Source: Leuctra nigra
Lineage: Eukaryota; Arthropoda; Insecta; Plecoptera; Leuctridae
Direction: 5' to 3'
DNA: 64,000 nt
Assembly (NCBI GenBank): GCA_934045905.1
Contig: OW203762.1
Coordinates: 55,887,411-55,951,410, forward strand
Each line of letters begins with the position of its first letter. Position 1 is the first letter of the stretch. The position numbers were made by a program, and so were the translations under genes. The notes under the pieces are model-generated. The model saw only the letters and a program-made list of their open reading frames with translations, was not told where the DNA came from and searched no databases. Positions 43,601 through 56,900 of this stretch are shown here, in pieces.

Positions 43601-45757
43601 GCACATCAAACATACATCCTTCATCCCAGAGTAAAGAAGAAGACAGTTAAATTCAAAGCAGTTTATTTTCCAATTGGGTTTAATAAACTTACATAAAATC
43701 AATACAAGTTTTTTCAAGTAAAAAATTAAAGATAAATCATGGTAAAATTCTAGAAAATAGAAATAACCTAGTGTAAAACTAGAAACTAGACTACTATCTT
43801 CACCTTAAACCTCCATTGTCTCTTCAGGATAAAATCATGTAAGAACAAATTAATAGAATAGTATATAAACTAGGGCATAGATGTCTTATCTTAATATTTT
43901 GTTAGGTAAAAGTTGAAGCAAAATCATACTTTTTAGATTTGGCTGTCAAATTGATTGAGCAAGATCTGCTAGCTAGCTACTGACTAGCCTGCATATTGGA
44001 ATGTTTCATGCCAAACTATTGGCTTTCGAAAAACTACTGAATAGGTATGTCCGACTTTCCAGCAACACGGACAAGCATTCAATTCACTCAATAACACAAT
44101 CATGTTTCATAACTACAACTTTGAACACGGTATGTATTAGTGTAGTGCCTACAGCCTACTGCTTTCTCTCATTCATCTGTAGTCTGAACCTAGTACCTAC
44201 CTACTTCACATAAAAGGGTAAATTAATTTGACTCCACTGTAATGTAAACAAAAAATAAACATGTATATTCCATCCATGTGAGTACCAATGTGGTCACACA
44301 CTAAGTTACACACTAAGTTACAACGTAACAATGGTCAGTAGCTTGGGGTTCATACTAGGCTGATCGATTGTGGCCTACTTCGATAACTGTAGGGTTACTT
44401 ATTTCATTGTTTCTTTAGGAAACAAAATTGGAATATGGTATGTAAGGTTCTTCAAATTGTCAAAATTAAGCAATTATTATTTATTTTACTATTGTTAAGT
44501 ATTTCGGTTGTACTTTTTAGCCACTGGCTTGTCATTATTCTGTCTTTTGTACGAGACTGTTGTGTATAAGACCTGTTCCAAGACATGGTAACATTCTACA
44601 GCTAGTCATTGATATTTTACTTATTTATTAATAGGTTAAATGTTTAAAATTCTATAGGATTCATCGCGTAAAATATTGTCAAAATCCATTCACCATAAAA
44701 ATTCAACCTTGAAGTCTACTGTCATTTAGCTCTATTTTGAACACGATTTTAATTACTATAAAATATCTGTAATTACTAATTATATTAATAAATGGTTTTG
44801 AAAAGATAGCTCAATGGCAATCTAATAAATGGTAGGACTTTTTTTCAAGATCGATCATTCTTACAGTGAATGGATTTTATGTGAAATCTCTGAAGGATGG
44901 AAAAATAAAATCCATAATCCATATTTTGAAGAAGTCCTTATTGGTATAACGTTGACACAACGGTTTTTGTCGTTGTCGTTTTGCCGGATTGTCATATTTG
45001 TGAACGCCATATGATGCCTCTTAACATTGTCCTATAATTTCAACATCCACTATGTCATTGGACACAAATTAATTACTGTTAGATTGGAGAACATCAAAGT
45101 AAAATGGTATAAACCAATAACAAAATTACTAGATTATTATTGTTTGTATTGTTTCGTATCTCTGATAATAACTTTTAAATGTTTATTACCTAAGTGTACG
45201 ATTGCTCGACAGTTACAAAGCTAGGTTCTTGTAGCAACGTCAACAATGGAGAGCTTGTTGCCACTTCTGTTTGCAATTTGTTGGAATGAAAACCAATCAA
45301 ATATCTCTTACACTGTGACCACTGACGCAAAAAGCCGAGAGCTTTGATTGCTCTATTAATGCAACTTGCAAACATTATGTTTTAGTGATATTATGTGGGT
45401 TCCAACAACTCCATTTCACAGAAAATATTTATAAACATGCTCACTCTTTTAAGTAACGATGTTATCTCTGCCTTTTTATTTTAAGTTATAGCTACATTAA
45501 CTTAGGAGCCAAGTATTATGTTTAAATAATATAACAAAGTTTATTACTACATAAACAATCTCCCATCAAAGTTTTAATATGTGATGTTAAAGTTTGTTGT
45601 TAATTTTTTAATTTGGTAAACCATGTTAAACATTATAATTATAAGTTTTTTGATAATAAACTTAGCGCCTTGTCCTTTTGTTGTTTTAATGCTTGTCAGT
45701 TATCACTTCTTAATAGTCTACATAATAAAATCATCCTTAATTCAAACTAGCAACATA
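37695..45757 (+). other. Long repeat-poor stretch after the Nova stop codon: probable 3' UTR and flank
   Basis: About 8 kb of AT-rich sequence with almost no transposon signatures (one short MITE-like repeat near 40308) and no recognisable exon. Candidate AATAAA signals occur, for example in ctaaataaatact near 38785 and ataaataaagaat near 39797. Pumilio-type motifs TGTAAATA (39364) and TGTATATA (41615) are present. A long 3' UTR is inferred from position only; the transcript end cannot be located. Confidence 0.45.
40308..40432. repeat. Short MITE-like repeat, partner of 5222-5345
   Basis: gattctataattcac at the left, ttacagaatc at the right, gcaaaatctc in the middle. Shared with the IQGAP intron copy. 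Confidence 0.45.
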
Positions 45758-45765
45758 GTACCAAA

Positions 45766-46090
45766 CAGGCGCGTAGAAAGGGGCGGGGGGGATGGGGAGG
45801 ATTGTCCCCCCCCCACTCGAGCAGGCTGACCCCCCATTCGCCATGCAAAATTACGTTTACGTAGTGTCCAAAAATCACTTAAAAATTGTTTAAATTCTAA
45901 AAAAACGCCCTGCGCCAACAATTGGAGGGTTTATTGCTTCAGTTTGTGCATTTTAAAGCCCAGAATCACTTTTAATTGGTTTAAATTATAAAAAACGCCC
46001 TGTGGGGCTAAAACTGGGGGGAGCCCCCCAGGACCCCCTTCCGGGTGTCGCAATCCCCCCCCCATGATATAAGTAGTTACTACGCGCCTG
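45766..46090. mobile_element. hAT-like element, caggcgcgtag family
   Basis: 8-bp flanks gtaccaaa (45758-45765) and gtaccaag (46091-46098). Perfect ends caggcgcgtag. Contains G and C runs and two aaaacgccctg blocks, also found near 700-870 and 63955. Confidence 0.78.
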
Positions 46091-46506
46091 GTACCAAGTA
46101 AGATTAAGATTAGACTTGGAAGCAACAGCCCAAGCAAGGTAATTCCATTTCTCTAAAACAAATCACACATCCGATTGCATAAAAACTGTTTGAAAACTGA
46201 CACATGCCAAGTTGTAGCCGAGTCCATATTTACATGTGTGACGTTATGACAGCAAAAATGAATGCTTTCAGGTAATCTGCCTGCTGCGCAATGAAAAGCT
46301 GCATAATGAGCTGATTGATATTCCCTAGGCTTGAGTAGAGTATTATTAGTTACTACAATCTATTCAGTCTAAGTATTTTTAAATTCAATCGCATTTACTT
46401 ATAAATCCAAATTTATTAAAATGCGAGAGAATATTCCAAAGCAGAGATAATACACCCTGTGCTGCGTAGAGAGCAGCATAATCTTGGCTGAGTCTCATTG
46501 GCTTAA

Positions 46507-46963
46507 GGGCGGTCATATATTTTTTCCCGCCAAAAGTAGTTTTGGAGCGGTTTTAGAGGGAAATTCGAAATATAAATTGCCATATTTGGTAATCGGTTAT
46601 GAATATCGAAAAAGCAAGAAAGACATGACATTTATTGAACCTTTATCTACATTTTCATCGCTTACTGTCATTGCTCCTACTATGTGGTCAGCATTAGTGG
46701 GGCACGAAACCGCTCCATTTGAGCGACGACAAAAAACGGTCGAGAAACGGAGCGTTTTCGTGCCCGACTAATGCTGACCACATAGTAGGAGCAAAGTTAT
46801 GACAGTAAGCGATGAAAATGTAGATAAAGGTTCAATACATGTCATGTCTTTCTTGCTTTTTCGATATTCATAACCGTTTGCCAAATATAGCAATTTATAT
46901 TTCGAATTTCCCTCTAAAACCGCTCTCTATCTACTTTTGGCGGGGAAAAATATATGACCGGCC
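46507..46963. mobile_element. TTAA-flanked long fold-back MITE
   Basis: TTAA at 46503-46506 and 46964-46967. The whole 457 bp is one palindrome with arms over 200 bp (gggcggtcatatattttttc against a near-complement ending gaccggcc; centre ctatgtggtcagcattagt / actaatgctgaccacatag). Arms differ at few positions. Confidence 0.85.
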
Positions 46964-47407
46964 TTAAAATTAATCATCATCCAAAATATAAAAAAGTCTT
47001 ATTTATTTATGTAGGTAGCTACCTAATGTTTAGCTTAATTCAAGATTGTATTTTTATTCTGGTCTGTAAGCAAAGAGAGTATGCAAACCAATTTTCCTAA
47101 GTGGCATCCGAACTTGAAAAATATAATAACTTGGCTTAGTCAATATTGTGCAATAGGCTCCAATACAGACTTCATACGTAGCATTAAGGATCTGCGCGCG
47201 AAGTGTACAGCCAAGTCCATCTCATAGCAGAGAAGTATATTATGAAAACAGCATTTTCTATGCATTCAGTAGGTTTCAGTAGGTAGGTAGTAGGTTAGTA
47301 CAAGATGAGGTGTAAAGCATGGTTACATTTCTCACAACAATGCTTTGTCTTCCGATGGCAACAATGTATTGCAATGTGCGACGATATGTTGAGCGGCTTG
47401 GAATGTG

Positions 47408-47534
47408 TTACTTGGTTGCTTCCGGAGGGCAATCCGGTTGATTCGATGGATGAGCTGCACGGAATGCAGGGTGGTTCTCAAGCTCACGATCAATGCGTAA
47501 TATGATTGGAAATGGCCTCAAGTCAACGTGGAAA
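47408..47534 (-). CDS. GSTZ1: GSTZ1 exon 6 and stop codon
   Basis: Encodes [40 protein letters not shown] and K, then TAA. Acceptor tgtctag. A TTTATT pair near 46990-47003 would be the AATAAA signal on this strand. Confidence 0.93.
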
Positions 47535-50500
47535 CTAGACAAAGCAAGATGACTTTGAAGAGATTATTTAAAATCATAATTTAGCCTACCTTAGTACAAA
47601 TCGGAAAAGTTGAAATTTTTTTACATTTTGGAAATTATATTTTTAAAATTCAGTATATTTATTATTTAGCACTAGGAAAATAAGTAGGTATATCTAGGAA
47701 AAGCAGGAGGAATGATTATTACACAATACCTATCTTCCGTAGATATAATATTCAAAAAAATTGCAAATTGAATGTTTGGAGAGAAGTTTGGAGAAGTAGG
47801 TATCTACCTATCTTCTCAATAAACAATTTCCAATACATTTCCCTATACCTACTGCTCTACCAGCCATAACACACAAAAACAGGTTTTATTAACTTACTCT
47901 ATAGTACTAAATTGGGGACATAGATCTTTCTTAGCACACACTATAGATAGAGAATGATCTGCTTATTGCAACAATAGGGCATGCGAATGATAGGACGATA
48001 AGTTGTCCGCAGTAAGCGCCATGAGCGTTTTGTGGGAAAGTGTTTCATATTTATTCTGAAATTCTTTGGTTTCAGTATCTTTGGATTACTCTCAGCTGAT
48101 TTTGTTGACAGCTTGACAGCTGACAGTTCAATCCTGTGTAGTTAAAAATTGTTGTTCAAAAGTAATTCCACGCCTAGTAAATAATCATTTAAAGTTCCAT
48201 TGTTACCCTAAAATCATTGGAAATCATCAGTGTGGGTAGATAACTATTATTAACAAGGAAATGGTGTGGTTATTAGACTGAAACCGCCATTTTTTCAAAT
48301 TCAAATGAAAGTCACCGCCACCTATAGTTGACTGAACAGCCAGCCAATCTCTCCCACAATCTTTCCCCACAAAATGCATTGTTTCCAATGTTTCATTTTG
48401 CACATGCCCTATTTGTCAATGACTCAATATTTAAAAAATGTGTGATTTATGGTTGGTAGGGCAGTATACTACTAGTCCTTCCTCTTTAATAAGAACAAAT
48501 TTACTTGGTGTCCTGTCTACTACTTACCGCCTTGCATTGAAGACTTGTGGTATCAAACAGCAGTCTGCTATGGAGATGTCATCGCCCACACAGTACTTGC
48601 CAGCGCATGAAGACAGCAGTTTCTCAACAGCTGGAACACACACATAAAACTGACGTCATTAAACAGTAACACCAAGGGAAAGCTCTGTAAACGAACATAC
48701 AAGGGTACATAACTCTCTGTTCTGCGTCGACTGCTCGTAGTAAAAGTACGAGCAGTCACGAAGTAGTGGTACTAGTAGGGTCACATCACGAAATTATTTT
48801 AATTTTTCACGCACACTCATACTTGCAGATTTCCCAATGCTGCAAACTCACACATTGACAACTCACGATTTTGTGATTAATTTGACCCATTTTGCGACAT
48901 GCAACAACTTGCGCGGCAATTTTTTGTAACACTAATTATTTTTCCTATGACAACAACGCTTGTAATTTTCATTTGTCCCACTATCCAACGACAGTGTTAA
49001 CCCCCCAAAAATATAAGCAGTGGCATAACTTCAGATTTAGAATTTTGTTGTGGAAGAAGAAAAAAAATAAGTTTGATTTTGTAATGCACCTAACAAGAGA
49101 AAACAAAATCACATTATATGAATCACATTCACACACCATTTATGACGGGGAATACCATTCCCATACATTTATTGTATGGTATGGTATCCATGGTATGGGA
49201 TTGAGTTCTGTGGAAGACTCTTTTCCTCTCAGCAATAAAAGATTAGTGAGAGAAAGCCTCATGGGTGGTCTTCTGAATAGTAAAACACATACGGACAGCC
49301 CAATCCATGCACTTAATTTTACTTCCAGTACATTTCACTGAACCAGAAATTACCTCTAAATCCTCGATTGATCCAGTGCTGAGCCCATTCCTTCTTCTTC
49401 TCCTCGCCAACGTAAATGAGAACAACCAGGTTCTGAAGCGGCTGAATCCCAGATGCAATCACCTCGCAGATCTCACGAACTTTTGCTCGCTTGTGAACAT
49501 CTTGTGGCATCAGTGGTCTTGAAGGTCTCGATTCATCCAAGTATTGCAATATGCTAAGCTAAAAATAAATAATTATTCATGCACGTTTACATTTTTTTAC
49601 ATTTTCGAAATCTTTTTTACTTGTGCAAATAATTTCAACAATTCAACTCTGTATTAGAGGTCTGTTAGGGTTCCCGGGTACAAACTGGGTACCCGGGTAC
49701 AATGGCGGGTACTCGGGTATAAAAAAAAAAAAAAATTAAGTTTGTTTGCATTATTTGCCACTTAATCACCAGCTGCATTGTTTATAGTTATGTAAACTGA
49801 ATGTAATAATTATTAAGGCTGCAAACACACGGGGCGTTTTTTTGCACGCCCAGCCGAAGCGTTCGAACGCCGGCGAGACGCCGAGAAGATCTGTAGCATT
49901 GAGTCTTATGGGAGCGAACAGACGAGGCGGTTATTTTACGCGGCGTTTTTTTCCACGCCGGCCAGACGCGACATGTCGCGTTTATTTTCCTGCCCACCCC
50001 GGAAGTCGTTAAAATGAAACACATTGGTTCAAATGAGAGCAAACACACGGGCGTTTATTTCACGCGACGATTTTTTACAGCTGGCATAGCATGACCTTGA
50101 CAGCTTCTAAAACCGTTGCGTTTTGCACGCCCTGTGTGTTCGCGTCTGGGCAGGAAAAAACGCCCCGTGTGTTTGCAGCCTAATATTTCCCAAATTTTAA
50201 CAATCCCAACCAATAATTGGTTTGTAAATTCATTGTTACTTGTTAGTCTCAATTTCATCAGAATGCTGGTGAGTTGAGGGATGGATTATTAATGGAGAGG
50301 TGGGTGGAGGATTAATGATGGAGGGGATGCAGGCAAGGCCGCAAGATATACCTTGTTTTCAACCTTCCATTGTATGGACGTTGTGTATCTCTCCCCAAGG
50401 ACACGGATAGGGCGGCAAGTTCAGAACAACACATTTAATTTTTTTTTGGGGGGGGTATTTATTACCCGGGTAATTAAAGCGGGTACCCGGGTACAAATCA

Positions 50501-53500
50501 TTACCCGAATCCGACCTCTACTCTGTATATCATTTATTCATTAAACAACCAAAAAAGGTACATGTAAATTACATGATACATCACTCCTTCAGAGTTAAAT
50601 CGTTGGTGAAAAATTGATTAGTGGTTGTTTTGTTACACTATCTAGGTGGGTACTATGTGTAGGTATCTACACTTGGCACTAAATACGGTAAACCAAATGA
50701 ACATATAGGCTTCTGGTAAATTTACTCGAGAATCAATTATTGTTGTTCAACTTGGAAAACGCTCAGTGTACCGAGGTGATGAGCGAGCACCGATATGAGC
50801 AGTATCTCCAACCGAACACAACTCTCTCAATACAAGATAACTAACCACAAAAGATCATGTGATTACTGATTTTCATTGCAACTTTCAATCAATAAACTCT
50901 GAAACAATTGAATAAGAGACAAACTTGTTAATTTTCGATCAAGGGAATTTCAGTGTTTTGCACATAAGTTGTAGGTAGGTGCACTCCTCCAAATAATAAA
51001 CGGTACTCGAAAGAAAATGAATTGACTGATTAAGGTTTGATGGCATCATCCCATGAAGTCAGTGCTAACGCATTATCTAACTCTTTTAGGTGAGCTCTGA
51101 TTTCATTGATAATAACAAGGATTGATTGTCAAGGAACCGGCCCAGCAGCCAATACGTTTTGTACCAAGTACCGTTTATTATTTGGGGGAGTGTACCGATG
51201 CTTACTGAAAATCAATCCATATAATAATATGTGTTCTTACCGACTCAATAAGCGTGTGGCCATCTATGTGGAGAGCTGGCACCTGCTCCATGGGATTGAC
51301 ATCACGGAACTCGTTACAATGTTGCTCGCCTCCAGCCTTCACTAAACTCACAGGCTTTATATCATATGGAATCTCCTTCAAGTTAAGTGCTGCAAATCAA
51401 AGTAGTAGTTAAATCCAGTGTAGTAAAAGATACTCTTTAAATGTTCTAGATACTTTTGTTCCTAGATCCAGATGTAATTAACTAGTAGCCTAGTAGGTAG
51501 GTACCTTAGACTAACCAATCCCTCCTACTGTATTTACTCGCCTATAATGCGCAGTTATATTCAAAAATTTGCTTGCGCCTTATAGGCGAGTAAATACGGT
51601 AGTAGGTACCTTAACTTTTCAAAAAATACATTTCTATATGGAAGGAAACATTATTAGCAAAGCCTGATCTAAAGTGGTATTGTCCGAATCACTTGGTCTG
51701 CTCCGAGGTCCGTTGTGTGGTTATGTGATCAATGATCATACAGTCAGCTCAGACAGTCAAGCTCTGAACATGCACACCGGAGGCCCCAGGTTAGATTCCC
51801 ATGGCAGTGACTGAGGTATTTCATGCTTTCCGTGAGTTGAGAGGTAAATTCTGGGAAGTTTATCTACTAATAGGCCAAAATGACTGCTCCTTTTCATCAT
51901 CCATCCCTCTACACCCTTAATCATTCATCTTCACTAATGACATCATACTCCTTTATCTGACACCAATTATGCTAGTTGCTAAGCCCAACTATGATAATTT
52001 GTAAATTTAAGTAGATTCATGTGAAGGAAACTTGAAATTGCTCAGATGACAGAATGCAATAAATTCTAGTGATTTTATATTTTGTTGAAACAAAATAGAT
52101 GGAGTTCTTATCTATTTTAATTTGAAGATAAGAAGATTAGATCAACTAAGACTAGAAAAAAATATTATGACTGTGAAATGAGTAGTGTTGGGATTTTTCA
52201 TGAAAATTTTCAAGGTTTGAAATTTGTACAAATTAGTCGTCGTAGGTACACCTATGTATGATTGCCATTTACAATACTTGCATTGTGCTGATTTGTCAAT
52301 AATATGCGAGTAGTTATGTTATGTTTTAAAACTTAAACCTATCTAAGTTTCTTCCCTGCCATGCATGGGTATGCGCTGGATTTCTGCCAGTGACGTGGGC
52401 GTGGCGGGGGGGGGGGGGGGGGGGGGGGGAGATAAGAATAGAAAAATAATTTTCCATGGTTTAAGGGGGCGTGGGGCTCCACACCCTGTCCCGCAGGGCT
52501 TATTTCGATTTTGGACACTTTGAAATCAATTTTGAGACGTAATGAGCTGTATTTTGTTGAATAATCATATTTTTTTTCTAAATTTGACACTGTAAAAACT
52601 TGCAGGGCATTTTTGGAATTTTTTGACTCTTTGAATTTTTTATTTATTTGCAAAATGAAGCTGTATGTACAACATAACCAAAAATGTATGTTTAAATCCT
52701 TACATACAGGGGCCCCCTTGCCCCCCCCCCCCCCCCTTGTGGATGCCAATGATTGCAAAATGGAGACCAGTGAAAAGAGACGTATAATAGTGTGAAGCCA
52801 GCACCTACACCTGCACAAGAATAAGCTGAAAATAAGTCAAAAGTGCTACTAAAAGTGTACCAACTGCTTTCAGACTAGGAAAAAAAAGGAAAATTTTCAA
52901 ATGAAAATTTCTAAGGGTCTTGAAAATTTTTATGTCCCAACACTACAAATGAGTACAAAATAAAAAATCTCAGAGGTTTGCAAAACTTAATTTATTGCCG
53001 TTTTAATAAACCATGTACACAATGACCATTGAAAACCTGCTTATATACAGGTTATAAAACCAGCTTTTAGTTCAAGGTAAACACCAAATATGTCGGCTCA
53101 CCTATTCGGACCCTCCAGGAGCAAGAACTTCTCCAATAAGAATATAAAACAGGCTGGAAAAAAAATCATTTACTAGATTAGAACATCGATTCAAATGGCA
53201 GTACGAGCAGATAGTGCACAGCCCTTGTGTGCCATTTCATTTTATTTTTTCTACTTTCTACATTTTTTCTTCTGCTGGTAGCAGAAGATGTACAAGAGAG
53301 ACTGGAGAAGTGGGAAGAAGTGGAGGAAGGAAGGTGGTGGGAAGACAGGAAGAAGTGGAAAAAACTGTTAGAGAAGAAGAACGAAGAGGAAGAGCCAAGG
53401 GCGTATTTAGGGGGGGGGCCGAGGGGGCCATGGCCCCCCCCCCCGAAATCAGGGTTTCATCTAAGAAAATAAGCGCATTTAAAAAAATATGTGGAAAAAA

Positions 53501-53866
53501 AACTTATAAATAGATAGATCATGTCAAAAACAATCCAAAGTGGTTAAAATTAAGTTAAAATTCCAAAAAATATCGAATAGTTGATATTTTTTAATTTATA
53601 ATTTTCCAAAATAGCTATACTCTGCGATTCAAAATTGCACCTAAGTGAATGACCTTGATCTAAATTTTCTCGGGGGCTACGCCCCCGAACCCCCTGTTAA
53701 CCATCTGTCATTTTTCTAAATATTAGTAATGTCTGGCCCCCCCCCGAAATTTAATCCTGGATACGCCCTTGGGAAGAGCCAAGCCTGGCCAGCTAGCTTA
53801 GGAGTCCGGGCCCAAGTAAATGGTGGCCTCGCCACCCCCGACCCAACTTTTGGAACCGGGAGGAAG

Positions 53867-53901
<35 letters not shown>

Positions 53902-56900
53902 AAAAAGTTATAAATTTAAGAAAATGTGTGGAATGGAAAATCAAATTTAATTTTTTTCTCAGGAAATAAGTCTCAATTTGGCACTTTTGGACTCTGCTTT
54001 CTTCTATATTTTTCTTCTTTTGGATGGACGGACTACACACAGGATTATTATTTTTCTGATCGAGCTGCAATTTTGCACAATACTATCATTCTAACTTAAT
54101 TGTGTAGGCATAGTTTTTGAGAGCTGCTCTCCGATTGGTTTAAAAAAGCTCACCCTGATTGATCTCACTGTTTGAAACTTTACAGATTTTTAAGACCGTC
54201 GTTTCGTTTTAATTTAAGATAATACATTTTTGAAATCAATTGATTGGCTCAAATTTTAAAACATATCTTCCGAATGGTTGATATTAGAGATGAGCGCGTG
54301 AGTGATTTTTGACTTTCAAAGTTTCAGCAAAATCTAACTTCAACGTTAAAATAAAATTATAAAAAATATCTCCAGATTGGTAGAAAATCAAAGGTATGCA
54401 TGCACTCACAGCTATAGGTTACTCGGTAGGAAGCGTTTTTAACTCAAAGTTTAGGAGATTGCAGCCAGTTAGAGTAAGCAGACGATAATTTAGGGAACAG
54501 AGTGTGAATGAGAAATTTTTAGTATAACCTAAGTATAATTCTGTGTTTGCATAATTATAGGTCCTAGGTACTAGGAAAACGATCGATGTACTCACGCGTT
54601 GATGAGCGTGCACCGATAGTGTTCACCATCTCCCACCAAACACTTACACAATCCAAACAATAAAAGAGAGGGTTAACTAACTACCTAGGTACATCATTAC
54701 TTACCTACTGATTTTCATTGCAACTTTCCATCTAACATTCCATGAATTTGGTAATTTTCAATCAAACTCTTCTGACAACCATTTCAAACTCATAAATGTC
54801 AGTTGGTAGGTACCTACCTAGTAGGTAAGTCTGTAATGACTTTAGTCTCAAAAAATGTAAAATTTTAGATGATGTTGGTCTTGATCACCATAAAAATTTT
54901 GAACTTAATCAGAACATTTTGATTTTCGACCAATCAGAAGAAAACCAATTGGAGGATTTGGTTGAAACTTTGTAAGATTTGAGACAATTAAGGTCCCAAT
55001 AACTTGGCAGAATTTCAAATTGATCGGACCAACCGATCGAAAGATAATAATAATAATCATCCCTGGTTCCAATTCAATGGGTCAGTAGGTGGGTGTTCCC
55101 ACCAACACTAGGGCCGCAGGACTCCTGGAAACCGGCTGGCCACGCCTGGCGTTTCCTCCTCTTCTTCCTCCTCTTCTTCTTCCACTTCTAACTGTTCCAC
55201 AAATTCCTTCCACCGTGTTCTGTCCTCCCACTGTCTCTCAGCCTCCAACTCACTCCACCTTCCTCCTCTCTCCAGCACATCCTCCTTGATCAGTCCAATC
55301 CACATGTCTCTTGGTCGTCCCACTCTCCGAGTTCCCACTGTAGCCGCTTCAAACACCCGCCTTGGCACTCTATCGGTTCCCATCCTCTTCATGTGGCCGA
55401 ACCACCTAAGCCTCTCTCTTCCCAGCTTGAACACCCATCTTTCAACCCCAAGCTCTTTTCTTATCTTCCTACTTCGGATCCTATCTATTCTTGTCACCCC
55501 CTTCACACTCCTCAAAAACTTCATCTCAGCTGCCTGTAGCTGATTAATTTCCTTTCCACCTGCTGACCACGTCACTGCCCCGTATGTTAGAATTGGCAGG
55601 AAATACATCTTGTACATAATGATCTTGCAGACTTGTGGAAACTTCTCATTCCACAGCAACTTCCTCACTACTTGATAAAATGCCTCTGCTTTCTTTCTTC
55701 TTTCTTGTACTTCTCTGTCTACTTTAGCCTTGTTGGTGAGCAGGCTACCCAGATACTTAAACTCTTCCACCTCCTTCAACCATCCCTCTCCAAGCTTGAT
55801 CCTAGCATGACCTTGTTTAAACTTCTTTCCATGGACATTACTTCACTCTTCTCTTCGCTTATTTTCAAACCCATCTTCTCCGTCTCTTCACTCCACTTAT
55901 TAATCTTTAACTGAACTTCCTCCCTAGTTTCTCCCCACACCACCACATCATCCGCATAAATCAACGTATGAGTATCGAACCCCTCATTTGGCTCTACTTT
56001 CTTCAACAACTCGTCCATTACTATGATGAACAGTGTTGGTGACAACACACTCCCTTGCCGAAGCCCTTCACTAATACTAAACCATTCCGATCTCCCCACT
56101 CCCGACTGCACACAACTCACACTGTTCTGATACATACATTTGATCCGCTCAACCAAGTCCTTGCTTATTCCTCTCTTCACCAAACACTCCCAAACTATTT
56201 CCCTTGGCAACCTGTCATACGCCTTCTCCAAGTCCAAGAAAGCCATATGCATTTCCTGCCCCCTCTCCCACTGCTGCTCCATCATCTGTCGCACTGTGAA
56301 AATTGCATCTATTGTCGATCGCCCTCTCCGAAATCCATACTGTTCTTCTCGCAACCCCTCTTCCACATAATTCTTCAATCTCCGTTCTACTATCTTCTCA
56401 AACAACTTCGCACACTGACAGAGTAAGGTCACACCCCGGTAATTATTACATTTCCTCCGATCTCCTTTCTTAATCGAAAGATACCGTAAGATACCGAAAG
56501 ATAACCGATCGAAAGATAATTTTTTAAAATTTGAACCAAACAGTGGATAGGTATAAAAAAATTGGGTCTGCAAACCCCAGAGATGGTCCCTACGTGTGCA
56601 AAATTTCAGCTCGATCGGAGAAATAGTGCAACCTGTAAAGCTGTATGAACAGAAAAAAATATAGGTCCGTGCCAAGAGCGAATTAGCCTAAAGCTGGGTT
56701 CCCATACTTCGCATCGAATTCGCTTTGCTTTCGCAAAATGGCTATCTTTTAACAAAGGAAATCGTCCATGTTTACATTCGCATGTTCGCGTGTTTCGGTT
56801 TCGTTAAAGTTGAGCCAATTTTAACTTTGACGAAACTGAAACACGCGAACATGGGATTTTTAACATGGACGATTTCCTTCGTTTAAAGGTAGCCATTTTG

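Larger units (their letters stand above)
54571..56690 (-). mobile_element. Helitron-like repeat, copy D, split by a LINE
   Basis: Terminus ctaggaaaacgatcgatgta and acgcgttgatgagcgtgcac; far end ggtccgtgccaagagcgaat. Contains family blocks tttcaaattgatcggaccaa and gtgtgcaaaatttcagctcg. A LINE copy (55049-56502) interrupts it exactly within aaccgatcgaaagataat. Confidence 0.55.

Noticed and set aside
46484..46771. 95-codon frame near 46.5 kb
   Set aside because: It lies inside a TTAA palindrome and has no recognisable domain.
48892..49341. 149-codon + strand frame near 49 kb
   Set aside because: It lies in GSTZ1 intron 4, opposite to the gene, and resembles no family I know.
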